A stretch of 64,000 nucleotides of DNA, from contig CAVCGL010000002.1 of the NCBI GenBank assembly GCA_963601915.1, forward strand, positions 177,546-241,545. The letters run 5' to 3'. Shown in pieces: positions 26,646 to 34,639 of this stretch. The stretch comes from Butyricicoccus_A sp963601915. Its GTDB lineage: Bacteria; Bacillota; Clostridia; Oscillospirales; Butyricicoccaceae. The notes beneath the pieces were generated by a model. That model saw nothing but the letters and a program-made list of their open reading frames with translations. It did no database searches and had not been told where the DNA came from. A program made the position numbers and the translations under genes. The first letter of the stretch is position 1. Each line of letters begins with the position of its first letter.

Positions 26646-27719
26646 TCACATGGTTACCGGCTTTGTCAGGCGATCCATGACCTGTTGTACGGTGACGATT
26701 TCGTGCAGTTCCCCGACACGGCCGCCGCAGAATACCAATCCGCCCATATTTTCGCCGCGTGCTGCATCAAACAGCGCTTGGGATAAACAATACGGTGTCG
26801 TGGCGGGATGGCAGATTTCAGGCATACAGCGGAAGCAATGCTGTACGGGAATCCCGCCGTGATCGTATGCCTGCTGGACAAAATTGGTATTGATTGCGCG
26901 AGCAGCAAATCCGGTCGGGCTTTTGATAATCCGAACATCCTCTGGACGCGCGTCCAAATATGCCTGCTTAAATCGGTCGGAAGCATCACATTCCTTGGTC
27001 GTGACGAAGGAAGATCCGACTTGCACACCGGAAGCACCGATTTCCAACATGCGCTGGACATCCGTGTAATCCATGATGCCGCCAGCGGCAAAAATCGGAA
27101 TAGAAACATGGTGCTCCTGTTCAAATTTGCGGATATAAGCAACAACATCTGTGAGCGCCTGCTCCAGGGTTTGATTGGTGCCGTTGTACAGATCATCCAG
27201 CTTAAAACCGAGATGACCACCGGCGAGAGGGCCTTCCACCACAACGGCATCCGGGAAACGGTTGTGCTTGCGCAGCCATTTGGTCAAAATTAACCGGCAG
27301 GCACGGGCGGAAGAAACGATTGGGACAATGCGTGTCTGGCTTCCCACTGTCAGTTCGGGCAAGGTGAGCGGCAGACCTGCGCCGGAGATAATCACATCTG
27401 CTCCCTGTTTGACAGCTTCTGTGACATATTCTGTGTAATGCGCGTCAATGGACATAAAATTCATGCCAATAATACCGTTCGGCGCAAGCTCTCTTGCACG
27501 GTGCAGCTCTTTGCCGATCGCACGAATATTTGCAGAGACGGGATCTTTTTCAAAATCCGGCTCGCGGAAACCGATTTGTACACCGGAGATAATGCCAATA
27601 CCGCCTGCGTTGGCAACGGCCGATGCCAAGCCGGAGAGGGAAATACCAATACCCATACCGCCCTGAATGACCGGCAATTTGGGACGAAGTCCGCCAATAG
27701 AAATCTGAGGTAAATTCAA
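26646..27719 (-). CDS. FabK/nitronate monooxygenase-like flavoprotein
   Basis: A 357-residue FMN enzyme of the nitronate monooxygenase/enoyl-ACP reductase II superfamily. Seen: IQGGMGIGISLSGLASAVANAGG at the N-terminus (flavin site), GPLAGGHLGF with the catalytic-type His, FAAGGIMDYTD and GASGVQVGSSFV (phosphate binding). A Cys-containing insert (HCFRCMPEICHPA) near residue 300 is absent from the FabK of the fab operon. The promoter region shares a 14-base sequence with that of fabH, which suggests a lipid-related role, but nitronate oxidation is equally possible from sequence. It is monocistronic on the minus strand. Confidence 0.85.
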   Translation of the reverse strand: MNLPQISIGGLRPKLPVIQGGMGIGISLSGLASAVANAGGIGIISGVQIGFREPDFEKDPVSANIRAIGKELHRARELAPNGIIGMNFMSIDAHYTEYVTEAVKQGADVIISGAGLPLTLPELTVGSQTRIVPIVSSARACRLILTKWLRKHNRFPDAVVVEGPLAGGHLGFKLDDLYNGTNQTLEQALTDVVAYIRKFEQEHHVSIPIFAAGGIMDYTDVQRMLEIGASGVQVGSSFVTTKECDASDRFKQAYLDARPEDVRIIKSPTGFAARAINTNFVQQAYDHGGIPVQHCFRCMPEICHPATTPYCLSQALFDAARGENMGGLVFCGGRVGELHEIVTVQQVMDRLTKPVTM

Positions 27720-27751
27720 AATGATGTGCTCCTTTTATATCAACGAGAATG

Positions 27752-27765
27752 TGTCAATCTAAATA
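27752..27765. promoter_or_regulatory. Candidate fatty-acid operator, site A
   Basis: TGTCAATCTAAATA, identical to 34579-34592 before fabH. It lies just downstream of the -10 box of the minus-strand FabK-like gene, where a bound repressor would block transcription. The sequence resembles TTTGA/TCAAA-type sites bound by FabT-like MarR regulators, but only loosely. Confidence 0.5.
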
Positions 27766-27774
27766 GTTTTCAAT

Positions 27775-27803
27775 AGTATATCATGTTGTTCTGGAAAACA
27801 CAA
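27775..27803 (-). promoter_or_regulatory. Promoter for the FabK-like gene
   Basis: On the minus strand: TTGTGT (27803-27798), a 17-base spacer and TATACT (27780-27775). Confidence 0.6.
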
Positions 27804-27820
27804 TAGTTTTATACATAAAA

Positions 27821-27852
27821 ATAATCAGTGTACGAAAACGCACACTGATTAT
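27821..27852 (-). terminator. Terminator after fruK
   Basis: An 11-bp perfect stem (27821-27831 with 27842-27852) with a 10-base loop. On the minus strand it is followed by TTTTATGTAT, a modest T-run. Confidence 0.7.
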
Positions 27853-27872
27853 AAAAACGAACAATATTTCTG

Positions 27873-28799
27873 TTACTTACGCTGCGCAACCAGATTGATT
27901 TGCTTCTCATCTGCCAGACCCGCAGTATAAACCGTTGCAGAACCGGCTGCCAATCCCTTGGCGAAGCCATCTACCATGCTGTGGCGGTCCAAATAACCGG
28001 CTAAAAATCCGGCAACCATTGCATCGCCTGCGCCGTTGACATCGACCAGTTCCAGCGCGAGATCATCTGTCTTTGGTGCAGGAGAGGAGAATACCTGTCC
28101 GTCTTCTGTGACGAGAATCGCACCGTCAGCGCCCATAGATACCAGCACATTGCGGGCACCCTCTTCTTGTAAGTGCATCGCACAGCCGACAATGTCGTCG
28201 TACTCTGTCAGGGTGCGTCCAAAGATTTCACCCAACTCAATCAGGTTTGGCTTGATGAGGAACGGATGATACGGAAGGGTGCGCCGCAGTAGGTCGCTGT
28301 TGGTATCTACAATGACCAAAACATGTTCTGTATCTATGATTTCTAATATTTTTTCGTACATATCGCGCGGCATACTGCGCGGAATGCTGCCGGAGAGAAC
28401 CAAGCAGTCTCCCGCTTTGATGGTTCGCTGGAGACGGTCAATAAACTGCTCACACTCTTCCGGCGAAACGCTGGGACCCTGTCCGTTCATCTCGGTCTGC
28501 GGCTCAGAAACCTTGTTCAGCTTGACATTGATACGGGAAAATCCCTCTGGAAGCTGCGTAAACTGTGTGGTACATCCAAGGCGTTTCATTTCTTCTTCGA
28601 TGTGCTCACCGGTGAAGCCTGCGACAAAGCCGAGGGCAGTATTTTCTACTCCTAAGCTGTTGAGCACAATAGAAACATTGATGCCTTTGCCGCCGACACG
28701 AATCGTTTCTTCGCCGATGCGATTGAGTCCGCCGAATGCAAAATCATCAATACGAATGGAATAATCTAAAGACGGATTAAACGTAACAGTATAAATCAT
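27873..28799 (-). CDS. fruK: 1-phosphofructokinase-like PfkB family sugar kinase
   Basis: A 308-residue PfkB-family kinase of the FruK/LacC branch, which phosphorylates fructose-1-phosphate (or tagatose-6-phosphate) to the bisphosphate. Seen: TFNPSLDYSI, the substrate-binding GGKGINVS, LVLSGSIPRSMP and the catalytic/anion-hole motif DVNGAGDAMVAGF. No fructose PTS or FruR gene is adjacent, so substrate choice is open. GGTGG precedes the ATG. Inverted repeats flank its promoter. Confidence 0.85.
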   Translation of the reverse strand: MIYTVTFNPSLDYSIRIDDFAFGGLNRIGEETIRVGGKGINVSIVLNSLGVENTALGFVAGFTGEHIEEEMKRLGCTTQFTQLPEGFSRINVKLNKVSEPQTEMNGQGPSVSPEECEQFIDRLQRTIKAGDCLVLSGSIPRSMPRDMYEKILEIIDTEHVLVIVDTNSDLLRRTLPYHPFLIKPNLIELGEIFGRTLTEYDDIVGCAMHLQEEGARNVLVSMGADGAILVTEDGQVFSSPAPKTDDLALELVDVNGAGDAMVAGFLAGYLDRHSMVDGFAKGLAAGSATVYTAGLADEKQINLVAQRK

Positions 28800-28812
28800 A
28801 GGATGACCACCT

Positions 28813-28869
28813 TATCAATTGTATTTCTACTTTTAATCATAAATGATTTTTGCATAAAGTCAATTGATA
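28813..28869. promoter_or_regulatory. Inverted repeats flanking the fruK promoter
   Basis: TATCAATTG (28813-28821) and CAATTGATA (28861-28869) are exact inverted copies, 39 bases apart, on either side of the promoter. A repressor of the DeoR or similar type binding both could form a loop. No regulator gene is nearby. Confidence 0.45.
28836..28863 (-). promoter_or_regulatory. Promoter for fruK
   Basis: On the minus strand: TTGACT (28863-28858), a 16-base spacer and TATGAT (28841-28836). Confidence 0.65.
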
Positions 28870-28898
28870 CAGTTGGTTTATACAGTGAGAAAAGCAAC

Positions 28899-28931
28899 GC
28901 CTTTATTTGTGCAAAACGCACAAATAAAGGC
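28899..28931 (-). terminator. Terminator after the glycosyltransferase-like gene
   Basis: A 14-bp perfect stem (28899-28912 with 28918-28931) and a 5-base loop, 5 bases after the minus-strand stop codon. The tail is not very T-rich. Confidence 0.75.
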
Positions 28932-28936
28932 TGCTG

Positions 28937-29785
28937 TTAAAAATATTGCTGTAATATAGGGATACCTGCACACCGCTTGGCATAAGCGGGAAAATCTCGC
29001 TGAAGGCGGGCGGCGCATTTGCTGCAAAACGCTTCACGCAGGATTGGCTGTTCTTGCATGGCTTGCTTGAACCCCCATACATGGGTGAAATCGCGCTGTT
29101 TTCCCGAAAACAAGTCTTGTTCTGTCGAAAACGCATAGATGGGAACCGAAAGAGCTTCTGCGCACATAGCAAGCAGTCGCTGCTCCGCGAATACCATGTA
29201 AATTAAACCATCTTGTCCGCGTACAGCCTGCATAAAATCCATGGCTTGCCGGACATAGGTTTTGCGCAGTGTCTCATCACCGAAATAGGTGAGCGCGGTA
29301 TTGCACGCCTGTGCCTTCCAATTCCAATCGGAAGGAAATTGATACGAAGCATCTAAAACAAACACAGAGGAATCTGGATAAATATCCGGGTGCAATTGCT
29401 CTCGATGGATCACGGCGAGCGATTTATTCCAATGCGCGGCGAGCGAATGCCAAACGATAAAATCGGTATCCAGCATGACGCAGGGAGCCGGAACCGCTGC
29501 CAGCGCATATAGCTTTCCTGCAGCCCAAAACGTACAGGGGTCAATGGTTTGCGGAATCGTATTGAGATGGGTAAAAATACCACCGTCCCAAAGCTCTGTC
29601 AGGCCAAGTGAACGGTAGTATTGTGCGCCGGTATCATCCGTAATCATGCAAATTGACCCATTTTCCCGCCGCCACAGCAGGGCGGACAGCACGGTGGTCA
29701 GTAAATCATAATCCGCCATTTCGTAGGGTCTGCCGGGACAGCGCACCGTATAGGGGCGTGTCCAGTTAGAAACAAAGGCTTGCAT
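28937..29785 (-). CDS. Putative glycosyltransferase-like protein
   Basis: A 282-residue soluble protein I do not recognise with certainty. An acidic DXD-like motif in CVMLDTDFIVW (about residue 125), downstream of an alternating beta/helix region, and FAEQRLLAM later are reminiscent of GT-A glycosyltransferases; a DUF6734-type protein is one possibility. The C-terminal part has CSKCAARLQRDF. There is no signal peptide or membrane segment. It starts one base after the stop of the Ser/Tyr-rich gene, so the two are coupled and may form an enzyme-substrate pair. That is inference. Confidence 0.5.
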   Translation of the reverse strand: MQAFVSNWTRPYTVRCPGRPYEMADYDLLTTVLSALLWRRENGSICMITDDTGAQYYRSLGLTELWDGGIFTHLNTIPQTIDPCTFWAAGKLYALAAVPAPCVMLDTDFIVWHSLAAHWNKSLAVIHREQLHPDIYPDSSVFVLDASYQFPSDWNWKAQACNTALTYFGDETLRKTYVRQAMDFMQAVRGQDGLIYMVFAEQRLLAMCAEALSVPIYAFSTEQDLFSGKQRDFTHVWGFKQAMQEQPILREAFCSKCAARLQRDFPAYAKRCAGIPILQQYF

Positions 29786-29786
29786 A

Positions 29787-30272
29787 TCAGATTAAATCCA
29801 ATCCGTAACCGCCCAGCATGGAGAAAGCAGACAGACTGCCAGATGACAGCCGAAATGAACCGCTGGAACGCTGCGAGGTTCTATACGATGACAAATAGGA
29901 GGAGAGATACGACGAGGAAACAAACGAGCCGGAACCGCGATAAGAACCAGAGCCGGTATACTGCGTTTTTGGTGCTTCGAGCAACAGCTGCTGTGTCTGC
30001 ATTCTCCATTCACAGCCGGTTTCAGACGATTCCTGTTCGGCATCTTCTTGAATCGCATCGGCGGCGATTTGACGGAGATCCTGCGGCGCGTCAAAAATGG
30101 CATCCAAAGTATCTGTCGATTCCTCAGCAGAGGAAACAGCTTGTTCCGGCGCAGGCTGACTGTGCTGCTGATGCTTGGCATAGCTCGCTGCGTCCATCAT
30201 AACGCCGTTCCAGTTGTACAGATCCGGATAATACGCTGTCATGGGACAAGATTCTTTGTTAATTTCTGACAT
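29787..30272 (-). CDS. Ser/Tyr/Gly-rich protein of unknown function
   Basis: A 161-residue protein with two unlike halves. Residues 1-105 are polar and acidic, starting MSEINKESCPMTAYYPDLYN. Residues 106-151 are low complexity, about 20 serines in 46 residues with a repeating SSYLSSYLSSY pattern, and the chain ends in GGYGLDLI. There is no signal peptide. The tail looks like a target for modification (glycosylation or phosphorylation) or a spore/surface structural segment. The ATG at 30272 follows a purine-rich AAAGGGGGA; the frame is open upstream but less plausible. It is first in a two-gene unit with the glycosyltransferase-like gene. No homologue is recognised. Confidence 0.7.
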   Translation of the reverse strand: MSEINKESCPMTAYYPDLYNWNGVMMDAASYAKHQQHSQPAPEQAVSSAEESTDTLDAIFDAPQDLRQIAADAIQEDAEQESSETGCEWRMQTQQLLLEAPKTQYTGSGSYRGSGSFVSSSYLSSYLSSYRTSQRSSGSFRLSSGSLSAFSMLGGYGLDLI

Positions 30273-30309
30273 GGCAGAATCCCCCTTTGTTTGTGAATGA
30301 CTACTGTTT

Positions 30310-30338
30310 ATTATAGTAGATATTAGACAAAAGGACAA
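30310..30338 (-). promoter_or_regulatory. Promoter for the Ser/Tyr-rich two-gene unit
   Basis: On the minus strand: TTGTCC (30338-30333), a 17-base spacer and a consensus TATAAT (30315-30310). Confidence 0.75.
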
Positions 30339-30462
30339 GCCTTTATTTTCTTTGAAATACCGTCAGATACGATTTCTGCGCGCTTTTTGTGCGCTATATT
30401 ACGAAAATAAGAGGGTTTTACAACAATTTCGCTGATGATATTTTACACGGTGTTGATTTATC

Positions 30463-30491
30463 TTGACAAGGGCGTGTGGATTTCGTATCAT
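30463..30491 (+). promoter_or_regulatory. Promoter for the orphan membrane-protein gene
   Basis: Consensus TTGACA (30463-30468), a 17-base spacer and TATCAT (30486-30491). Confidence 0.75.
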
Positions 30492-30536
30492 GAAAACAGA
30501 AGCAAAAAATGTAACGTATTGTTTAGGAGATAATAG

Positions 30537-31553
30537 ATGGATAGAGGAGAAATTGTAGGTACTGCGATTGCAATGCTTTTTATTTCGAGTTTATATCGCG
30601 TTTTGATGGAAGGAGTAGTAGAAGAAAATGTGGGAGAAGCTAAATTACGTGATATAAATTCTCTCTTACCTTGGAAAACATGGGCGATCGGGCGATATAT
30701 GAGACCGTATATCAAGAAATATCGTTTTCAATACTATATCTTTAGAACTATTTTCGATATATCATTTTGTTTTGGAATTTTCCTACTAATTTGCTTATTA
30801 TTTCCGTTTCCTCAGGATTCTGTCTTTTGGGACGCGATTTGGCTTCTTTCCCATGGGCATTTAACATTGGCGGCTTGCGCAGTATGTAGTGCTCCTGGGG
30901 ATGTATTAAAAAAAGACAACCACATGGAAACTCCACCGAAGCCGACATATACATTTCGTGAAGCATGTGAACGATTTCAGACGGCGCATCAAGTCTGGGA
31001 CAAAATACCGCCAAAAGGACATCGCATGTTTCGTAAAAAAATTCTCAAGGAACTTCAGAGTCGTGCAATTGATATGCAGCCACCACTTGCCAATGAGTGG
31101 CTACGGATTATTGGATGGCCGGAAGAAAAACGAGATGCTGGCGTAAAATATGCATGGGATTGCCTGTGTGAAGTGGAAGAACTTTCGGCAAAAATGGGAA
31201 TGCCGCGAAATATGCGGAAGGAAAGTCTGATCTTTATGCCGTATGAAGACTTGGAGCAACGCTTTGAACAGGTGATGTCCGAGTTACAACAGGCGGAGAC
31301 GGAAGAAGAACAAAACCGCTGCCGAAAGAAAGCAATTGTCGTAGCCGCTGATTTTGCCCGCCGCATGAAAGAATTCCACCACAATAACGTAGCGGGACAT
31401 CGAGACGATTCTTCTGCTATCATCGAGCAATACCAAATCTTTCAGGCCATGCTGAATCGTGCGGGAGATTGCCCATTTAAGGAACAAGAGCAAGATTTGT
31501 TCGATTCTATCCAAGACATCTATGCATTTGTAGCAAAAAAGGAAGGCATGTGA
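30537..31553 (+). CDS. Orphan membrane-anchored protein of unknown function
   Basis: A 338-residue protein I cannot assign. Two hydrophobic segments lie in the N-terminal third (about 7-25 and 68-90), with a shorter one near 98-116, followed by a charged helical cytoplasmic region rich in Glu, Arg and Gln (about 130-338), probably with coiled-coil parts (for example EDLEQRFEQVMSELQQAE). The N-terminal coding part is AT-richer than its neighbours, which may point to transfer. It has its own promoter (TTGACA/TATCAT) and terminator. TAGGAGA precedes the ATG. Confidence 0.65.
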   Translation: MDRGEIVGTAIAMLFISSLYRVLMEGVVEENVGEAKLRDINSLLPWKTWAIGRYMRPYIKKYRFQYYIFRTIFDISFCFGIFLLICLLFPFPQDSVFWDAIWLLSHGHLTLAACAVCSAPGDVLKKDNHMETPPKPTYTFREACERFQTAHQVWDKIPPKGHRMFRKKILKELQSRAIDMQPPLANEWLRIIGWPEEKRDAGVKYAWDCLCEVEELSAKMGMPRNMRKESLIFMPYEDLEQRFEQVMSELQQAETEEEQNRCRKKAIVVAADFARRMKEFHHNNVAGHRDDSSAIIEQYQIFQAMLNRAGDCPFKEQEQDLFDSIQDIYAFVAKKEGM

Positions 31554-31582
31554 CAGGTAAAACCTGCCATATGCCTTCCTTT
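31539..31582. terminator. Long hairpin overlapping the orphan gene stop codon
   Basis: A stem of about 20 bp with one mismatch (31539-31559 with 31562-31582) includes the last codons and stop codon of the orphan gene. A-rich sequence before it gives a T-run on the minus strand, so it can also end the DEAD-box helicase transcript. Confidence 0.75.
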
Positions 31583-31595
31583 GTCTTATTTTGTG

Positions 31596-33452
31596 TTATT
31601 CACCATGACGTCCGTTTTTTCTGCGGGCGTGCTCACGGGCAACGCGGCGGCGATGCTCAGATACCGGCGGGCGGTTGCCGCCAGACGATTTTCTGCTGTT
31701 GCGCACGTGGGTGCGATGCTGATTGCGGTTGTCTCGGTTTTCCGACGGCTTGCCGCGCTTGGCAGCATTTCTTGCCGCTGCCTTCGGATTTTTGTTGTCG
31801 TACAGGCGAACGTCGGTCACATGACCGCCGATTTTCTTGCCGGACAGCTTTTGAATGATGACGTTCTTGTACTTGCTCGGTACTTCTACCAAGCTGTATT
31901 CACCATAGCAATAGATTTTCTGAATCTGCTTGCCAGGAATGCGCGTTTCGGTTGCGATAGCGGAAACAATATGGTTCGGTGCTACGCGCTGGTAGCGGCC
32001 GACACTGAAGCGCAGACGAACATATCCTTCCGGCGGAGGCGGGAGCGGGCTGCCGCTCTGCTTGCCGTTTACCGGCTTCGGCATGGTCAGTACCGGAATG
32101 TCCATCATCTCGCGGCGCAGCAGCATTTCCATCAGGCACTCAGCCAGCCATTCCGGGCTGCATCCCTCTTCGATGAGCTTTTTAATCATCGGATTGCAGG
32201 TAGAGGCTTCGCTGGTCTTTGCAATCTGACGGCGAGCCTCTGCGAGCAGTTCTTCCTGCTTGCGGTCGATAATGTCCTGCGTGCACGGCAGCGGCTTGTT
32301 TTCGATTTTTACGCCGATAAAGCGGGAAATATCGCGGACTTGGAACACCTGACGGCGACCGGCAGCGAGCGTGTACGCCTTGCCGGAGCGGCCTGCACGT
32401 CCGGTTCTGCCGATACGATGGATGTAGTACTCGTAATCCTGCGGAATGTCAAAGTTGTAAACGGCGTCAACGTCATCGACATCAATGCCGCGGGCGGCAA
32501 CATCGGTTGCAATCAGGATCGGCGTGCGGCCGGAACGGAAGGTGTTCATGACAGAGGTACGCGCCTCCTGCTGCATATCACCGTGCAGCATGGAGCAATG
32601 GAATCCATGCTCTGCGAGATAGCGGTTCAGCTCCTCTACCATTTTTTTCGTGTTGCAGAAGATGATCGCCAGCTTGGGCTGATGGGTGTGCAGGAGCAGA
32701 CCCAGTGCATCCATCTTGCTGCCGAGCGGCACTTCGTAGTAATACTGTTCGATGGTATCCATGGTGCGCTCCGGACCGGATTTGGTCTCAATGAGCAGCG
32801 GGTCATTCTGATACTGGTCGGTAATATCCAAGATTGCCTGCGGCATAGTCGCGGAGAACAGCAGGGTCTGATGCTCACCCGGAACATAAGCAAGGATGCT
32901 CTCAATGTCCTCGCGGAAGCCCATGTTGAGCATTTCATCTGCCTCATCCAATACAACAGCTGCCAAATGATCCAGCTTGAGCGTGTGGCGATGAATGTGA
33001 TCCATCACACGACCCGGCGTGCCGATGACGATTTCGGCACCGCGGCGCAGCTGCGGAATCTGGTTTTGAATTGGCTGACCGCCGTATACCGGAACGGCGC
33101 GAATGCTGTGGGTGTATCGAGTCAGCTTGCGCACTTCGTCACATGCCTGCATGGCAAGCTCACGGGTCGGACACAGGACGAGAACCATGGTGTCGCGGCA
33201 TTCCGGATTGCGAATACAGTATTCGACAGCCGGTACGCCGAATGCCATGGTTTTACCGGTGCCGGTGTGAGAACGGCCAATAATATCTCTGCCGGACATC
33301 ACGGCCGGAATGGCGCGTGCCTGAATTTCCGTCGGCTGAGAAAATTCCATGTCGTGAATGGCGCGCAGGACAGGTTCAGACAGACCCATATCCTCAAAGC
33401 GGATGCCGGTTTCTTCGGTTGTTTCTATGCTCTCTTTCAGTTCGTTAGACAA
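31596..33452 (-). CDS. DEAD-box RNA helicase with DbpA-type RNA-binding domain
   Basis: A 618-residue cytoplasmic helicase of the DeaD/CshA type, involved in ribosome assembly and cold adaptation in relatives. Seen: Q motif near IRFEDMGLSEPVL, Walker A SHTGTGKT, DEAD box VLDEADEML, motif III FSATMP and motif VI HRIGRTGRAG. A DbpA/CsdA RNA-recognition domain (about 445-520, RLRFSVGRYQRVAPNHI) is followed by a strongly basic Arg/Asn/His tail. I place the start at a TTG (33452) because AGGAGG lies six bases upstream; no better ATG exists nearby. Confidence 0.92.
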   Translation of the reverse strand: MSNELKESIETTEETGIRFEDMGLSEPVLRAIHDMEFSQPTEIQARAIPAVMSGRDIIGRSHTGTGKTMAFGVPAVEYCIRNPECRDTMVLVLCPTRELAMQACDEVRKLTRYTHSIRAVPVYGGQPIQNQIPQLRRGAEIVIGTPGRVMDHIHRHTLKLDHLAAVVLDEADEMLNMGFREDIESILAYVPGEHQTLLFSATMPQAILDITDQYQNDPLLIETKSGPERTMDTIEQYYYEVPLGSKMDALGLLLHTHQPKLAIIFCNTKKMVEELNRYLAEHGFHCSMLHGDMQQEARTSVMNTFRSGRTPILIATDVAARGIDVDDVDAVYNFDIPQDYEYYIHRIGRTGRAGRSGKAYTLAAGRRQVFQVRDISRFIGVKIENKPLPCTQDIIDRKQEELLAEARRQIAKTSEASTCNPMIKKLIEEGCSPEWLAECLMEMLLRREMMDIPVLTMPKPVNGKQSGSPLPPPPEGYVRLRFSVGRYQRVAPNHIVSAIATETRIPGKQIQKIYCYGEYSLVEVPSKYKNVIIQKLSGKKIGGHVTDVRLYDNKNPKAAARNAAKRGKPSENRDNRNQHRTHVRNSRKSSGGNRPPVSEHRRRVAREHARRKNGRHGE

Positions 33453-33495
33453 AATATTCCTCCTAGTCGGAATCAAAAAAATCAATACATAAAAA

Positions 33496-33525
33496 GAAAA
33501 GGCGGGAGAGAAAACCCGCTTTTTT
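33496..33525 (-). terminator. Terminator after fabD
   Basis: A GC stem (GCGGG 33502-33506 with CCCGC 33515-33519) extended by A-T pairs, with a T-rich tail on the minus strand and also a T-run on the plus strand. Confidence 0.75.
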
Positions 33526-33565
33526 AAGTATATCCGCTTTTTGTCAAATAGTCAAATAGATTCTA

Positions 33566-34477
33566 TTATTCTGTGATAGAAATGACAGATTCCATAGTTT
33601 CTACGGTTTTGCATGACATTTCTTTGGAAATTCTGCGCGAGAATCCCGTCAGTGTTTTTCCTACGCCGATTTCCAATGCCGTGTGGTAGCCGTCCGCAAT
33701 CATCGTGTGAATCAGGTGCTTCCAGCGAACAGGGGAAATCATATGCTGCTCCAGATGTGCCGGATAATCCGTGGTGTCGAGCAGTGCGCCGGTTGTATTG
33801 GTGTACATCGGCAGTGTCGGTACGTGGAACGTCAAGGTCTGGGCAAAGTCGCGCAGTTTTGCGGCAGCCGGAGCCATAAGAGCCGTGTGGAATCCACCGG
33901 ACACAGCGAGCGGCACAGCGCGGCGTGCACCGGCTTCCTTACACGCTGCGGCAGCCGCTTCTACGGCAGCGCGTTCACCGGCGATGACCAGCTGGCCTTC
34001 ACAGTTATAGTTCACCGGCAAAACCAGACCTTCTGTTTCAGAACAAATTTTCTCAACGACATCGTCCTGTAAGCCCAAAATGGCAGCCATACAGCCGTCG
34101 GTCTGGTCAGCGGCTTCCTGCATCAGCTCGCCGCGGCGGCGAACCAGACGCAGGCCATCCTCCAGAGACAGAATGCCGGAGGCTGTCAGAGCAGTGTATT
34201 CACCGAGAGAAAAACCGGCACATGCCTGTACCGTCATGCCGCGCTCCTGCAAGGCGCGCAGAGCTGCCATGGAGCAAGTAAAAATGGCAATCTGACTGTT
34301 TACTGTGCGAGACAGCTCTTCCTTTGTGCCGTTGAAACACAGTTCCGAAATAGAATGCCCGCAAACGTCGCTTGCCTGCTCAAAAATCTGTCGTGCGCCT
34401 TCGCTGTTTTCGTAAATGGTCTGTCCCATGCCCGGATACTGTGCGCCCTGTCCGGGGAACAATGCAACTGCTTCCAT
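33566..34477 (-). CDS. fabD: Malonyl-CoA:ACP transacylase
   Basis: A 303-residue enzyme that moves malonyl from CoA to acyl carrier protein for fatty-acid elongation. Seen: N-terminal FPGQGAQYPGMGQ, the active-site GFSLGEYTAL with catalytic Ser, and SGGFHTALM with the catalytic His. The start at 34477 follows AGGAGG; upstream in-frame sequence is noncoding. Unusually, fabD is on the minus strand, divergent from fabH and the rest of the cluster, with the two sharing one intergenic region. Confidence 0.95.
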   Translation of the reverse strand: MEAVALFPGQGAQYPGMGQTIYENSEGARQIFEQASDVCGHSISELCFNGTKEELSRTVNSQIAIFTCSMAALRALQERGMTVQACAGFSLGEYTALTASGILSLEDGLRLVRRRGELMQEAADQTDGCMAAILGLQDDVVEKICSETEGLVLPVNYNCEGQLVIAGERAAVEAAAAACKEAGARRAVPLAVSGGFHTALMAPAAAKLRDFAQTLTFHVPTLPMYTNTTGALLDTTDYPAHLEQHMISPVRWKHLIHTMIADGYHTALEIGVGKTLTGFSRRISKEMSCKTVETMESVISITE

Positions 34478-34500
34478 TTTATTCAACCTCCTGTACAATA

Positions 34501-34528
34501 AGTGTACTTTATTCGATGTTTTTGCCAA
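34501..34528 (-). promoter_or_regulatory. Candidate promoter for fabD
   Basis: On the minus strand: TTGGCA (34528-34523), a 16-base spacer and TACACT (34506-34501). Confidence 0.45.
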
Positions 34529-34534
34529 AAGTGA

Positions 34535-34563
34535 TTGACAACTCGGGTGTTCTCAATTATAAT
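34535..34563 (+). promoter_or_regulatory. Consensus promoter of the fabH-acpP operon
   Basis: Perfect TTGACA (34535-34540), a 17-base spacer and perfect TATAAT (34558-34563). The strongest promoter in the window, and a reason to expect repressor control. Confidence 0.92.
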
Positions 34564-34578
34564 AAACTCTACTAAGTT

Positions 34579-34592
34579 TGTCAATCTAAATA
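34579..34592. promoter_or_regulatory. Candidate fatty-acid operator, site B
   Basis: TGTCAATCTAAATA, identical to 27752-27765. It begins 16 bases after the -10 box of the fabH promoter, a position suited to repression. No FabT or FapR gene lies in the window. Confidence 0.55.
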
Positions 34593-34639
34593 TTTTATAC
34601 GCTTTTCGGCCGGCATATCGGCTGGCAGGCAGAAGGGAA

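Noticed and set aside
31581..33527. Plus-strand open frame of 648 codons opposite the DEAD-box helicase
   Set aside because: The minus-strand gene has all helicase motifs; the opposite frame shows no domain and no start signal.
34535..34639. Extension of FabH to the in-frame TTG at 34535
   Set aside because: That TTG is part of the TTGACA -35 box, upstream of the transcript, and the extra residues do not look like FabH.
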